Source of the DNA: Herbaspirillum autotrophicum
GTDB taxonomy: Bacteria > Pseudomonadota > Gammaproteobacteria > Burkholderiales > Burkholderiaceae_D
Direction of reading: 5' to 3'
NCBI RefSeq assembly: GCF_001189915.1
Contig: NZ_LFLS01000002.1
Coordinates: forward strand, 248,001-312,000
Length of the DNA: 64,000 nucleotides
Positions within the stretch are counted from its first letter, which is position 1; each line of letters begins with the position of its first letter. The notes beneath the pieces are model-generated. The model searched no databases, had not been told where the DNA came from, and was given only the letters and a program-made list of their open reading frames with translations. Below, one piece after another: positions 54,081 to 63,053 of this stretch. Both the position numbers and the translations under genes were made by a program.

Positions 54081-55498
54081 CTATGTCAGATTCCCGTTTC
54101 ACCTTATCGCGCTTGCGCCCCCTGCCTTGGCTGTTGCTGGCAGCGATAGTCACCGGCTGTAGCGGCCTGCCATCAGCCAGCGATCAAAGTGCGCCAGCCA
54201 CGCCTGCGGCCTGGCGCACCAACGCCGGTGCCGCGCTGTCGCCATCGCCTGTCGATCAGCAATGGTGGCAAAGCTTTGGCAGCACTGAATTGAATGCCGT
54301 GGTTGTCGCGGCCCGGCAGCAGAGCCTGGATGTCGCAGCCGCCAGTGCCCGCGTTCGCCAGGCCGAAGCGCAGGCGCGCATTGCCGGCGCACCGCTGCTG
54401 CCCGAGCTGGCGCTGACTGCCAGTGCCAATCGCGACGGTCGCTTCGACAGCGGCAACACGGCGTTCGGCAATACCTACAGCGCGGGTCTGGCAGCCACCT
54501 ATGAAGTCGACTTCTGGGGCCGCAATCGCGCCGTGCGCGACGCTGCCGTCGCCACCCTGCAAGCTGCTGCATTCGAGCGCGATACCGTGCGGCTTACGGT
54601 CACCGCCGGCGTCGCCTCGGTGTGGCTGTCGCAACAGGGATTACAGGCACGCTTGCTGATTGCCCAAGCCAACCTGAGCAGCGCCGAACGAATACTGGAA
54701 CTGGTGGCAGCGCGTCAGCGCGCCGGCGCCGCGACACCGCTGGAACTGGCCCAGCAGCGCGGTCTGGTTGCCGCCCAGCGACGTGCGGCGGCGGTGCTGA
54801 CGAGGCAAATCCGCGACAGCGAATCAGCGCTGGCGGTATTGCTGGCGACACCACTGACCGCCCTGCAACAACGGCCGCGCGCCGGCACATTCGAACAGCT
54901 CACCGAACCGGCCATCAGCGCCATGCTGCCGTCGGATTTGCTGCTGCGCCGGCCTGACATCGCCCGCGCCGAAGCCGATCTGGCGGCCGCCGATGCCAAT
55001 ATCAGCGCGGCCCGCGCCGCCATGCTGCCGCGTCTGAATCTGAGTGCCGCAGTCGGCCTCGGCAGCAACCGTCTCAATACCGTGTTCGATAATCCGCTGT
55101 ACAGTCTGGCGGCTGGCTTGACGGCGCCGATCTTCAATGCCGGCCGGCTCGCTGCCGGACGCGATCTGGCGCGGGCGCAACGGGAAGAATTGCTGGCGGT
55201 ATACCGCGCCAGCATCATCGCCGCCTTCGCCGATGTGGAAGATGCGCTCAACGCCGTCGCCAGTATCGATACCGAGCGCCGCTTGCAACAGGACGAAGTG
55301 ACCCAGGCGCGTACCGCATTTGCTTTGGCGCAGGCCCGCTACCGTGCCGGTGCCGAAACATTGTTGACATTGCTGGACACACAGCGCACGCTGTACGCGG
55401 CGCAAGATGTCGCGACCCAGCTGCAACAGGCGCGCCTGCAAGCCTCGGTAGCGTTGTTCAAGGCGCTTGGCGGCGGCTGGCAACCGCCAGCATCCTGA
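54077..55498 (+). CDS. Outer-membrane efflux lipoprotein, NodT family (MacAB partner)
   Basis: This 473-residue TolC-like lipoprotein has a lipobox AIVTGC near residue 24. The first repeat contains [24 protein letters not shown], and the second the hallmark [34 protein letters not shown]. It completes the tripartite exporter with MacA and MacB. ATG 54077 overlaps the macB stop (ATGA), with a second ATG at 54083. It is the second NodT-type gene in the window and differs clearly from the one at 19216, so they serve different pumps. Confidence 0.93.
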   Translation: MTMSDSRFTLSRLRPLPWLLLAAIVTGCSGLPSASDQSAPATPAAWRTNAGAALSPSPVDQQWWQSFGSTELNAVVVAARQQSLDVAAASARVRQAEAQARIAGAPLLPELALTASANRDGRFDSGNTAFGNTYSAGLAATYEVDFWGRNRAVRDAAVATLQAAAFERDTVRLTVTAGVASVWLSQQGLQARLLIAQANLSSAERILELVAARQRAGAATPLELAQQRGLVAAQRRAAAVLTRQIRDSESALAVLLATPLTALQQRPRAGTFEQLTEPAISAMLPSDLLLRRPDIARAEADLAAADANISAARAAMLPRLNLSAAVGLGSNRLNTVFDNPLYSLAAGLTAPIFNAGRLAAGRDLARAQREELLAVYRASIIAAFADVEDALNAVASIDTERRLQQDEVTQARTAFALAQARYRAGAETLLTLLDTQRTLYAAQDVATQLQQARLQASVALFKALGGGWQPPAS

Positions 55499-55504
55499 TC
55501 GCCG

Positions 55505-55545
55505 GCTGTCTGCGCTGAACCAAAGCGGACAGCTGCCGGTCTACC
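55505..55545 (+). terminator. Weak hairpin after the exporter operon
   Basis: CCGGCTGTC and GACAGCTGCCGG can pair imperfectly over a loop of about 17 bases. No T-run follows. It could be a weak stop for the macAB operon. Confidence 0.25.
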
Positions 55546-55570
55546 GCTTTCATTCATCACGGAGATGACC

Positions 55571-56404
55571 ATGCCGGTTGCTGTGCGCCCCATTCTGTTC
55601 CTCTTTTGTGTGCTGTTGCTGACATCCTGCACCCACGCCGACCCGCGACCCTCAGCCGCCAGGGTACTCCCGGTCACGGCCGAAGATTGCGCCCGGATGC
55701 GCGCCGCGCAAGTCATCCAGGATGACAATCCGGTGCCGTGCGAACGTCTGCGCCGGGTCAATTTCGACTATGTCGATTTTGAAGGCACAACCGGCACCGG
55801 CAATGTGGTGGTGCTTGACGTCGTGGCCACGCAGACGGCCGGTATTTTTGCCGATTTGAAGACGCACGGCTTTCCGCTCGGAAAAGCGCGGCTGATGGAG
55901 TATTACAAAGGCGATGACCAGGCCGCCATGCGCGACAATAATACCTCTGCCTTCAATGGCCGCCCTATTACCGGTGGTGGCGACTGGTCCAAGCATGCTT
56001 ACGGCGTCGCCATCGATATCAACCCGGTACAAAATCCCTATCTGGCATTCGACGATGAAGGCCACGCCACCATCCTGCCGCCGGACAGCGCCAAGACTTT
56101 CGTCAATCGCAGCGAAACGCGCGCCGGTAAAGCCCCGCGCAGCGGCATGGCGGAGTTGGTGCTGGATATTTTCGCGCGCCACGGGTTCCTGATCTGGGGC
56201 GGCGACTGGAATTTCCCTGTCGATTACCAGCACTTCGAAATCGGCAGCCGCACTTACATCAACGACCTGTTGCAGAAAACGCCGGAGGTCGCGCGCGACA
56301 ACTTTGACCGCTACGCGCAACGCTATCGCGACTGTACCGCACAGAGCAGCGAGACCGATCCTGCAAAAAAACGTGCGACGTGCGCAGCACAGGTGCAGCG
56401 CTAA
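55571..56404 (+). CDS. M15-family D-Ala-D-Ala carboxypeptidase-like extensin-type lipoprotein
   Basis: This 277-residue protein has a lipoprotein-type signal (FLFCVLLLTSC, Cys near residue 20). The catalytic domain at about residues 115-225 shows the zinc set of M15C peptidases: SKHAYGVAIDINP (His and Asp), FLIWGGDWNFPVDYQHFEIG with the second His, and aromatic residues around them. It is related to VanY and phage-type L-Ala-D-Glu endopeptidases and probably trims peptidoglycan peptides in the periplasm. GGAG at 55561-55564 favours ATG 55571 over the ATG at 55565. It stands alone and has no resistance genes next to it. Confidence 0.88.
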   Translation: MPVAVRPILFLFCVLLLTSCTHADPRPSAARVLPVTAEDCARMRAAQVIQDDNPVPCERLRRVNFDYVDFEGTTGTGNVVVLDVVATQTAGIFADLKTHGFPLGKARLMEYYKGDDQAAMRDNNTSAFNGRPITGGGDWSKHAYGVAIDINPVQNPYLAFDDEGHATILPPDSAKTFVNRSETRAGKAPRSGMAELVLDIFARHGFLIWGGDWNFPVDYQHFEIGSRTYINDLLQKTPEVARDNFDRYAQRYRDCTAQSSETDPAKKRATCAAQVQR

Positions 56405-56454
56405 GACCGGCGTCCCTGTGCCGGATAACGGCGCAGGTGTATCGCATCCTCAAG

Positions 56455-56478
56455 TTAAATAGAATTTATTCTATTTAA
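56455..56478. promoter_or_regulatory. AT-rich palindrome upstream of the PqaA-like gene
   Basis: TTAAATAGAAT-TT-ATTCTATTTAA is a perfect inverted repeat with 11-base arms and a 2-base centre. It is followed by a pyrimidine-rich T-run at 56482-56496, so it might be a terminator of the peptidase gene or an operator for the next gene. Its half-site resembles the Fur-type sequence at 43639 (AAATAGgAAT) but the spacing differs. Confidence 0.45.
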
Positions 56479-56594
56479 TATTTTCTTTTTTTCTCTCATC
56501 ATCGCCACTTCGATCTCGATAAAACACTGTTTTCATCGCGATCAAACGTCTCTGCCATTGGCATCCTGCATTGACAGATCTACCGGAGTTGGCA

Positions 56595-58094
56595 ATGAAT
56601 CGTTGGTCCCCCTGTGCTGCGCTGCTATCCCTGTGCTTTCTGACCGGCTGCAGTACCACCGCGCCCGACACGTCCGCTGTGGCGCAGCAATGTTTTGACG
56701 CGCACCAGCAGCGCTTCAGCGAGGTCCTCACCTGTTATCGCGCCGCCCAGGCAAAGGAGCCGCTGCACTATGTCGCCGGGGAAACCACGCAGTTGCCGGG
56801 CGTGGAAAAGCGCAGCTTTGCACTGACTTCCCAGCACTGGTCGCCGCACCAGTTGGTGACGCCGGCGGACTGGCAACACGAGGTCACTATCTATATTCCG
56901 GCCGATGCCTTGCCCGGCAAGGCGCTGCTGGTCGCCAACAACGGCACCAACAGCGTCAATATCAGCGGCAGCGGCCCCCAGGTCCCTTCCGACTTCACCG
57001 AAGCCATGGCGCTGACGGTGGCCCGCCAAACCAGAACCATCGTCATTGCCGTCAGCAATATTCCCAACCAGTACCTGCACTATGCCGATGATGGCGTGGC
57101 GCGCCGCGAAGACAGCAGCGTGGCGCACAGCTGGGCATTGTTTTTGCAGGCACCGGAGACCCGGCCATTCATGCCCTTGCACGTGCCGATGATGGCAGCG
57201 ATTGTAAAAACCATGGATCTGGCGCAACAGGAATTGCAGCCTTGGCATATCCACAGCTTTATTGCCGCCGGCGCTTCCAAGCGTGCCTGGGCCAGTTGGC
57301 TGGCGACACTGGCCGATACCCGTATTGAAGCGATAGTGCCATTCGTGATTGATATTCTCGGCACGGATCAGGTACTGGAACATACCCGGCAGACGTATGG
57401 CGGCAATTGGCCGCTGGCGTTTGGCGATTATCAGCGTGACGGCATTACGGTCCGGCGCAAGACGCCGCAATTCGACCAGCTGCTGCGGATTCAGGATCCC
57501 TTGCGTTATCTCGACAGCCCGCATGCGGCCCGGCTTTCGATCCCCAAGTACATCGTCAATGCCAGTGGCGATGACTTTTTCGTGCCGGACAATACACAAT
57601 TCTATGTCGATAAGCTACCCGGCGAGCAGGCCTTGCGGATGGTACCGAACTCCAGTCACTACGGCATCAGGGCATATGTGGAAACATCATTGATCACGTT
57701 CATCAATCGCCTGCAGCATGGCGTGGCGCTGCCGACTGTCCAGACACAACGGATCAGGGATCCGGCGTCGCCGGGACAGGACAGCCAGCTGCTGCAAATC
57801 AGCTTCTCGGAAACACCGGTCAGGGTGCAGCAATGGAGTGCCAGCAATCCGGCCGCGCGTGATTTCCGCTTTGCCTGCGGCATCCGCTATCACTCCACAC
57901 CGCTGCGCGCGGCGCAGCATATCGCGGTGCAACTCAGCGCGCCGGCTACCGGCTGGAAAGCCACGTTTGTCGAAGCGCAATTTTCTGATGGTTTCGTCGT
58001 GACGACACCGGTGCGCATCTTGCCGCAGACCTATCCCGCCACGCCGCCGCCATCGTCCGGGCCGACCTGCAAGACGATTCCCGACGCGCCGTGA
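56595..58094 (+). CDS. PqaA-family (PhoPQ-activated pathogenicity-related) lipoprotein
   Basis: This 499-residue protein has a lipobox LTGCST (Cys near residue 18) and an alpha/beta-hydrolase-like PhoPQ-related domain. It contains LLVANNGTN, TMDLAQQELQPWHIHSFIAAGASKRAWASW with the putative nucleophile Ser in GASKR, IVPFVIDIL, and later YIVNASGDDFFVPDN (Asp) and MVPNSSHYGI (His). This arrangement matches PqaA and its homologues, whose enzymatic activity is not firmly established. ATG 56595 has GGAG 6 bases upstream; a longer reading from 56571 has none. No PhoPQ genes are nearby. Confidence 0.88.
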   Translation: MNRWSPCAALLSLCFLTGCSTTAPDTSAVAQQCFDAHQQRFSEVLTCYRAAQAKEPLHYVAGETTQLPGVEKRSFALTSQHWSPHQLVTPADWQHEVTIYIPADALPGKALLVANNGTNSVNISGSGPQVPSDFTEAMALTVARQTRTIVIAVSNIPNQYLHYADDGVARREDSSVAHSWALFLQAPETRPFMPLHVPMMAAIVKTMDLAQQELQPWHIHSFIAAGASKRAWASWLATLADTRIEAIVPFVIDILGTDQVLEHTRQTYGGNWPLAFGDYQRDGITVRRKTPQFDQLLRIQDPLRYLDSPHAARLSIPKYIVNASGDDFFVPDNTQFYVDKLPGEQALRMVPNSSHYGIRAYVETSLITFINRLQHGVALPTVQTQRIRDPASPGQDSQLLQISFSETPVRVQQWSASNPAARDFRFACGIRYHSTPLRAAQHIAVQLSAPATGWKATFVEAQFSDGFVVTTPVRILPQTYPATPPPSSGPTCKTIPDAP

Positions 58095-58124
58095 ACAGAC
58101 TGTCATCTGCGCGCAAATCCGCGC

Positions 58125-59159
58125 TCAATCCAGAGGGCCGATCTCTTTGGTCCAGCGCTGGTTCCAGTTGCTGCGATTGCGGATCACGAATTGCTGGTCG
58201 ATGGCGATCGGTGTGATACCGGCCGGGATGAAACCGTTTGGTCTGACCGGCATATCTTTGCGCAGCGGCAGCAGCCCCACTTCATCGGCAAACAGCTTTT
58301 GTGCCGGTGCCGACAACACCGTGTCGACAAACGCCTGCGCCAGTGCCTGCCGCTTGCCGGCCGCTACCGGACACACCGCCACCAGCACCGTGGGCACGCC
58401 TTCGCGCGGATACGCGATGCCCACCGGCATGCCGCTTTCCGCTGCCAGTTGCTGGGCCCGGATACTGCCCCACGGCACCATGACGATCTGTTCCGACTGA
58501 AACATGGTCAATAATGTCGCCGGCGTATTCGCCAGACCCGGTGTCAATGGCAACACCGCGTTGCGGATCATGTTGAATGCAGCATCCATGCCTTTGTCAT
58601 TCACGCCACCGTTGACGTGGGCCAGCGCCAACAAGGTAGTCAGACCGTAGCCGTTTTTGGGCGACGCCAGACTGACCCGGCCGCTGAACTTCGGATCGGC
58701 CAAATCGCGCCACGAAGCCGGTGCCGGCCATTTGTTATCGGCAAACAGTTTTTTGTTGTACATCAGGCCGAGCGCGACCAGGCCAATCCCTGCCGCCCGA
58801 TTGTCGTGGAAATGCGCTGCCGCGTCGAACCCGTGCGTCACATCGGCGCTGATTTTCCCGCACAATTTTTCGTCCACCGCCTGCTCCATCAAACTGTCAT
58901 CCATGAAAGCAACGTCAGTATCGGTGCCGCGCTGCTGATCCGTGCGCAAGCGCTGTAAGGCTTCGGCTGAATTTTCCGGATAGTAAAGCACCGTGACGCC
59001 GAATTTCTGTTCGAATTCAGGTATCAGGCGGTTTTTGACGAGCACCGCAGCAGCACCGCCAAGGCCGGCCACGACCAGCGTTTCACCGGCCATCGCCGGC
59101 AGCGGCAAGGGCAATAGTGCGGACAGCATCAGCGACAACAACATGGTTCGACATTTCAT
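58125..59159 (-). CDS. Orphan ABC transporter substrate-binding protein (PotD/AfuA-like)
   Basis: This 344-residue periplasmic protein has a signal peptide (MLLSLMLSALLPLPLPAMAGE, cleavage near residue 24). The fold is of the type II extracellular solute-binding family (SBP_bac_6/8): ETLVVAGLGGAAAVLVKNRLIPEFEQKFG, then LGLMYNKKLFADNKWPAPASWRDLADPKFSGRVSLASP, and VMVPWGSIRAQQL. Relatives bind polyamines, iron(III) or 2-aminoethylphosphonate. No permease or ATPase for this class is encoded nearby, so its partner genes are elsewhere or it acts alone. I start at the ATG at 59159, since an upstream reading adds 24 unlikely residues. Confidence 0.87.
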   Translation of the reverse strand: MKCRTMLLSLMLSALLPLPLPAMAGETLVVAGLGGAAAVLVKNRLIPEFEQKFGVTVLYYPENSAEALQRLRTDQQRGTDTDVAFMDDSLMEQAVDEKLCGKISADVTHGFDAAAHFHDNRAAGIGLVALGLMYNKKLFADNKWPAPASWRDLADPKFSGRVSLASPKNGYGLTTLLALAHVNGGVNDKGMDAAFNMIRNAVLPLTPGLANTPATLLTMFQSEQIVMVPWGSIRAQQLAAESGMPVGIAYPREGVPTVLVAVCPVAAGKRQALAQAFVDTVLSAPAQKLFADEVGLLPLRKDMPVRPNGFIPAGITPIAIDQQFVIRNRSNWNQRWTKEIGPLD

Positions 59160-59545
59160 AGAGCACCTTGGAGCGGATTCGGTTGGCATGTTGCGCAGCC
59201 TGCTGTTCGCTGCACGCCACCAATGTAGCATCTGCTTTTGTCGCTGCGCATGGCCAATGCGTGTAAAGAAAAATCAATTCCGGTTTGTCCACAAAAATCG
59301 ATCCGGTTATCCCGCACATCTCGGCGGCAGTGCCGAACAATATCTCTGGCTGCCCGAGGCCGGCAACGGCAGCGCATATCGATATGCGCTTTCCTTCCTT
59401 GTGCTGCCACCGGCCTTGTCTCTATCATGGATGCCCTGCATCGGTTTCGTACGACGCACCGGCGTTCATTCACAGGTGCGGATATGTGGATCGTCCGCTA
59501 CAATCCCCCGTTCCGACTATAACTTTTATCAAGGAAGGCGCTTCA
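59160..59545. other. Intergenic region between divergent genes
   Basis: These 386 bases separate the binding-protein gene from metY. Short frames exist, but none looks real. It should contain two divergent promoters. I see no riboswitch-like element such as a SAM or SAH aptamer, judging by eye. Confidence 0.4.
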
Positions 59546-60817
59546 ATGCGACTTGAGACTATTGCCGTTCATGGCGGCTACTCCCCTGACCCGACCACCA
59601 AGGCCGCAGCGGTGCCGATTTATCAGACCGTTTCGTACGCGTTTGACGATACCCAGCATGGTGCTGATCTGTTCGATCTGAAAGTGGCCGGCAATATCTA
59701 CACGCGCATCATGAATCCGACTCAGGATGTACTGGAAAAGCGCGTGGCCGAACTCGAAGGCGGTATCGCCGCGCTGGCACTGGCGTCCGGCCAGGCCGCG
59801 ATCACGTATGCGATCCAGACTATTGCCGAAGCCGGCGACAACATCGTCTCGGCCTCGACCCTGTACGGCGGCACTTACAATCTGTTTGCGCATACGCTGC
59901 CACAGTTCGGCATCGAAACCCGCTTCGCCGACTATCGCGATCCGGAATCCTTCGGCAAGCTGATCGATGACAAGACCAAAGCCGTCTTCGTCGAATCCAT
60001 CGGCAATCCGCTCGGCAATATCACCGACATCGAAAAGATCGCCGAGATTGCGCACCGCCATGGCGTGCCGCTGATTGTCGACAACACCGTGCCTTCGCCT
60101 TACCTGCTGCGTCCGATCGATTTCGGCGCTGACATCGTGGTCCATTCGCTGACCAAATATCTGGGCGGCCATGGCAACTCGCTGGGCGGCGCGATTGTCG
60201 ATTCCGGCAAATTCCCGTGGGCCGAGCACAAGCAAAAATTCAAGCGCCTCAATGAGCCGGACGTGTCCTACCACGGCGTGGTCTACACCGAAGCGCTCGG
60301 TGCCGCCGCCTATATCGGACGTGCGCGTGTGGTGCCGCTGCGCAATACCGGCGCGGCGATTTCGCCATTCAATGCCTTCCTGATCCTGCAAGGGATTGAA
60401 ACACTGGCGCTGCGCATGGAACGCATCACTTCCAACACCGCGCACATTGCCCAGTTCCTGCAACAGCATGCCAAGGTACAGTGGGTCAACTACGCCGGTT
60501 TGCCGGACCATCCCGACCATGCGCTGGCGCAGAAATATCTGGGCGGTCGTCCGTCCGGCATTCTGACGTTTGGCGTCAAGGGCGGTCTGGCCGGCGGCAC
60601 CCGTTTCCAGGATGCACTGAAGTTGTTTACGCGCCTGGTCAATATCGGCGATGCCAAGTCACTGGCATGCCATCCGGCTTCGACGACGCATCGTCAATTG
60701 AATCCGGAAGAATTGGTCAAGGCCGGCGTCACCGAAGATACGGTGCGGCTGTCGATCGGCATTGAGCATATCGATGATTTGCTGGCCGATCTGGAGCAGG
60801 CACTGGCTGCGGCATAA
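59546..60817 (+). CDS. metY: O-acetylhomoserine aminocarboxypropyltransferase (sulfhydrylase), MetY family
   Basis: This 423-residue PLP enzyme makes homocysteine from O-acetylhomoserine and sulfide. The N-terminus has VPIYQTVSYAFDD, NIYTRIMNPTQDVLEKRVAELEGG and SGQAAITYAIQTI. VDNTVPSPYLLRPIDFGADIVVHSLTKYLGGHG includes the PLP Lys in HSLTKYLGG, and the C-terminus has SLACHPASTTHRQLNPEEL. Length matches MetY (about 425-430), longer than cystathionine gamma-synthase. AAGGAAGG lies 8 bases before ATG 59546. The leftward YeeE/YedE pair next to it suggests sulfur supply to this enzyme. Confidence 0.95.
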   Translation: MRLETIAVHGGYSPDPTTKAAAVPIYQTVSYAFDDTQHGADLFDLKVAGNIYTRIMNPTQDVLEKRVAELEGGIAALALASGQAAITYAIQTIAEAGDNIVSASTLYGGTYNLFAHTLPQFGIETRFADYRDPESFGKLIDDKTKAVFVESIGNPLGNITDIEKIAEIAHRHGVPLIVDNTVPSPYLLRPIDFGADIVVHSLTKYLGGHGNSLGGAIVDSGKFPWAEHKQKFKRLNEPDVSYHGVVYTEALGAAAYIGRARVVPLRNTGAAISPFNAFLILQGIETLALRMERITSNTAHIAQFLQQHAKVQWVNYAGLPDHPDHALAQKYLGGRPSGILTFGVKGGLAGGTRFQDALKLFTRLVNIGDAKSLACHPASTTHRQLNPEELVKAGVTEDTVRLSIGIEHIDDLLADLEQALAAA

Positions 60818-60842
60818 GCACACCACGGCAGCAGCAGGACAA

Positions 60843-60873
60843 ACCTGATCGCTTCCGCAAGCGGCGATCAGGT
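60843..60873. terminator. Hairpin between convergent metY and YedE genes
   Basis: ACCTGATCGC (60843-60852) and GCGATCAGGT (60864-60873) form a 10-bp stem. On the leftward strand it is followed by TTTGTCC, a partial U-tract. It is placed between two convergent genes, so it may act on both. Confidence 0.55.
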
Positions 60874-60896
60874 CTTGAAAATTGAGGAAAAAACAG

Positions 60897-61328
60897 TCAG
60901 CGCGCCAGATTCAACTGACGCCGTTGCAGCAATTCAAACACCACCATGCCGCACAGCATGGCCAGCACGAATACCGCACCCTTGCTCATGCCGGCACCGA
61001 GTAACACCAGCGCCGGACCGGGACAGATACCCGCCAGGCCCCAACCGATTCCGAACAGAATGCTGCCGCCAGCCAGACGGCCGTCGATCTCGCGCGTGGC
61101 TGGCAATTGCAGCGGCAAGCCCAGCAATGAGCGGCGACGTTTTGCCGCGATCCGAAAGGCAATGGCCGCCACCGCGATGGCGCCCACCATCACCAGCGCC
61201 AGCGACGGATCCCAGTGACCGCCGATATCGAGAAAACCGAGCACTTTTTGCGGATCGGCCATGCCCGCGATGATCAGGCCGATGCCGAATACCAGGCCGG
61301 TAGCGAAAGCAGAAAGAATAGGCAGCAT
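60897..61328 (-). CDS. YeeE/YedE-family (DUF6691) membrane protein, putative sulfur-compound transporter
   Basis: This 143-residue protein has four membrane helices. The conserved elements are FATGLVFGIGLIIAGMADPQKVLGFLD near the N-terminus and GSILFGIGWGLAGICPGPALVLLGAG, with a cysteine in the GICPGPA motif that is conserved in the family. YeeE (TsuA) of Spirochaeta imports thiosulfate using such cysteines. The half-size pair here probably corresponds to the two halves of that transporter. It follows its partner by 3 bases and ends next to metY, consistent with sulfur assimilation. Confidence 0.88.
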   Translation of the reverse strand: MLPILSAFATGLVFGIGLIIAGMADPQKVLGFLDIGGHWDPSLALVMVGAIAVAAIAFRIAAKRRRSLLGLPLQLPATREIDGRLAGGSILFGIGWGLAGICPGPALVLLGAGMSKGAVFVLAMLCGMVVFELLQRRQLNLAR

Positions 61329-61331
61329 GAT

Positions 61332-61760
61332 TCAGAACAGGTGACGAACGAAATAGACCGTCAGGAATCCGGCAGCCATGAACAAGACGGTAGCGACCAG
61401 CGAGCGCGGCGACCAGCGCGAAATGCCGCACACGCCATGACCGCTGGTGCAGCCGGAACCATAACGGGTACCAATGCCGACCAGCAGGCCGGCCACGATC
61501 AGCGTGCCCCAGCCGGCATCCACCTGTACCGGTGGCAATGCGGTCCACAACCGGAACAGCAAGGGTGCCGCAACCAAGCCGGCGACAAACGCCAGCCGCC
61601 AGCCGAGATCGCCTTTGACCGGTCGCAGCAGACCGCCGACGATGCCGCTGATACCGGCGATGCGACCGTTGAGCAACAGCAGCATGGTGACCGCCAGCCC
61701 GATCAATACCCCGCCGGCCAGCGCTGTATAAGGTGTGAAATGCCCCCAGTCGATCGACAT
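61332..61760 (-). CDS. YeeE/YedE-family membrane protein, half-transporter for sulfur compounds
   Basis: This 142-residue protein has four membrane helices. It contains [16 protein letters not shown] and the signature [28 protein letters not shown] with two conserved cysteines, which fit the TsuA/YeeE sulfur-handling motif. AAGGAAAG precedes the ATG. It is the first gene of a two-gene operon with the DUF6691 partner, and the two are expected to act together. Thiosulfate or another sulfur species is the likely substrate by family. Confidence 0.9.
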   Translation of the reverse strand: MSIDWGHFTPYTALAGGVLIGLAVTMLLLLNGRIAGISGIVGGLLRPVKGDLGWRLAFVAGLVAAPLLFRLWTALPPVQVDAGWGTLIVAGLLVGIGTRYGSGCTSGHGVCGISRWSPRSLVATVLFMAAGFLTVYFVRHLF

Positions 61761-62027
61761 CCGTTACTTTCCTTGGCATGAAAAAATGTGGTGCCGGTAT
61801 TATGCACCAGCCGGCACCCGGGCTCGCATTCCCCGGCGTTGTTTACTGCGAAATATGACGAAATCATGAAAACTTGCGTACAACATATCCAACTGCGGGG
61901 GATATCGCCGCGATATGGCATGGTGCAGCGGTCAATTATTGCCCGATTGAAACAATGTCAATTTGCGGTTGCATTCGGTCCCGGCAGGCAAACTGATGAA
62001 AACCAGTCAAGCACCCGCCGGCCTGAC

Positions 62028-63053
62028 TTACAGTCCATGCGCCGCCGCCAGCAATTCAAATGACCGTATCCGGTCTTGCGGTGCATGGGTCCAGCAGGTA
62101 ATGCCGATTTCATCGGCCTGCACCCGATCCGCCAACTGATGCAAACGCGCCATCACGTCCTGCGGCGTCCCCACCAGGTTGGGTTGCATTTGCTGCGCAA
62201 TCCGCTCGCGCTGAGCCGCAGTAAAGGAATGCGCCTGGGCCTGGGCCGGCGTTACCAGCGGCGCCCGCACGCCGTCATCCAGCCGGGTGCGCCACAAGGC
62301 GCGTGGTCCGAACAGATATCGCGCATGCTCGTCGGTATCGGCGGCCAGCGCCCATACCATGACGGCGGTATAAGGTTGCGCCCCCAGCGAACCGGGGCGG
62401 AACGCCTGGCGATAAGCGGCAAATGCCTGCTCCACGCAACCGACACTTTGTTCGGCCGAATAATTGAAGCACAGCGGCAAGCCCAGACTGGCGGCACTTT
62501 CCGCGCCGGCCACCGAGGTCGCCAGCAACCACGGCTGGGCGCAACCGGGATTGCGCGGCAATACCTTCAACCCGGCCACATCGGCCTGCACCGCCGGCGT
62601 TTCACCCCTCAACCAGCACATCAATTCCCTGATCTTTTGTTCGAACTCTTCACGGTCGCCGCTGGCTCCCGGATTGAGCGCATTGAAACTGCGACCATCC
62701 CCGCCCGGCGAACGTCCCAGCCCGAGATCGATACGTCCCGGCGCCAGCGCTTCCAACACACTGAATTGCTCGGCCACCTTGAACGGCGCATAAAACGGCA
62801 GCAACACGCCGGCGGCGCCGATGCGCATGCGGCTGGTCAATACGCTCAGCGCACCGAGCAGAATTTCCGGTGCACTGCCGACAATCGCCGGGTTGTTGTG
62901 ATGTTCGGATACCCAGAAACGGTGATAACCGGCTTGTTCGCAACGCTGCGCCAGCGCCAGCGTGTTGCGCAAGGCGCTGGCGTGCGTGCTGTCTTCGTTG
63001 CAGGCGGATTGTTCAAACGCAATCAGCGGCCGGCGTCGGGCTGGCGCACTCAT
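62028..63053 (-). CDS. LLM-class flavin-dependent oxidoreductase (luciferase-like)
   Basis: This 341-residue bacterial-luciferase-family protein is of the MsnO8-like group. Recognisable parts are LAQRCEQAGYHRFWVSEHHNNPAIVGSAPEILLGAL and RMRIGAAGVLLPFYAPFKVAEQFSVLEALAPGRIDLGLGRSPGGD, then FNYSAEQSVG, and WTHAPQDRIRSFELLA at the end. It probably uses reduced flavin and O2. Start ATG 63053 overlaps the stop of the FecE-like ATPase, so it belongs to that importer operon and may act on the imported compound or its ligand. That coupling is inferred. Confidence 0.9.
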   Translation of the reverse strand: MSAPARRRPLIAFEQSACNEDSTHASALRNTLALAQRCEQAGYHRFWVSEHHNNPAIVGSAPEILLGALSVLTSRMRIGAAGVLLPFYAPFKVAEQFSVLEALAPGRIDLGLGRSPGGDGRSFNALNPGASGDREEFEQKIRELMCWLRGETPAVQADVAGLKVLPRNPGCAQPWLLATSVAGAESAASLGLPLCFNYSAEQSVGCVEQAFAAYRQAFRPGSLGAQPYTAVMVWALAADTDEHARYLFGPRALWRTRLDDGVRAPLVTPAQAQAHSFTAAQRERIAQQMQPNLVGTPQDVMARLHQLADRVQADEIGITCWTHAPQDRIRSFELLAAAHGL

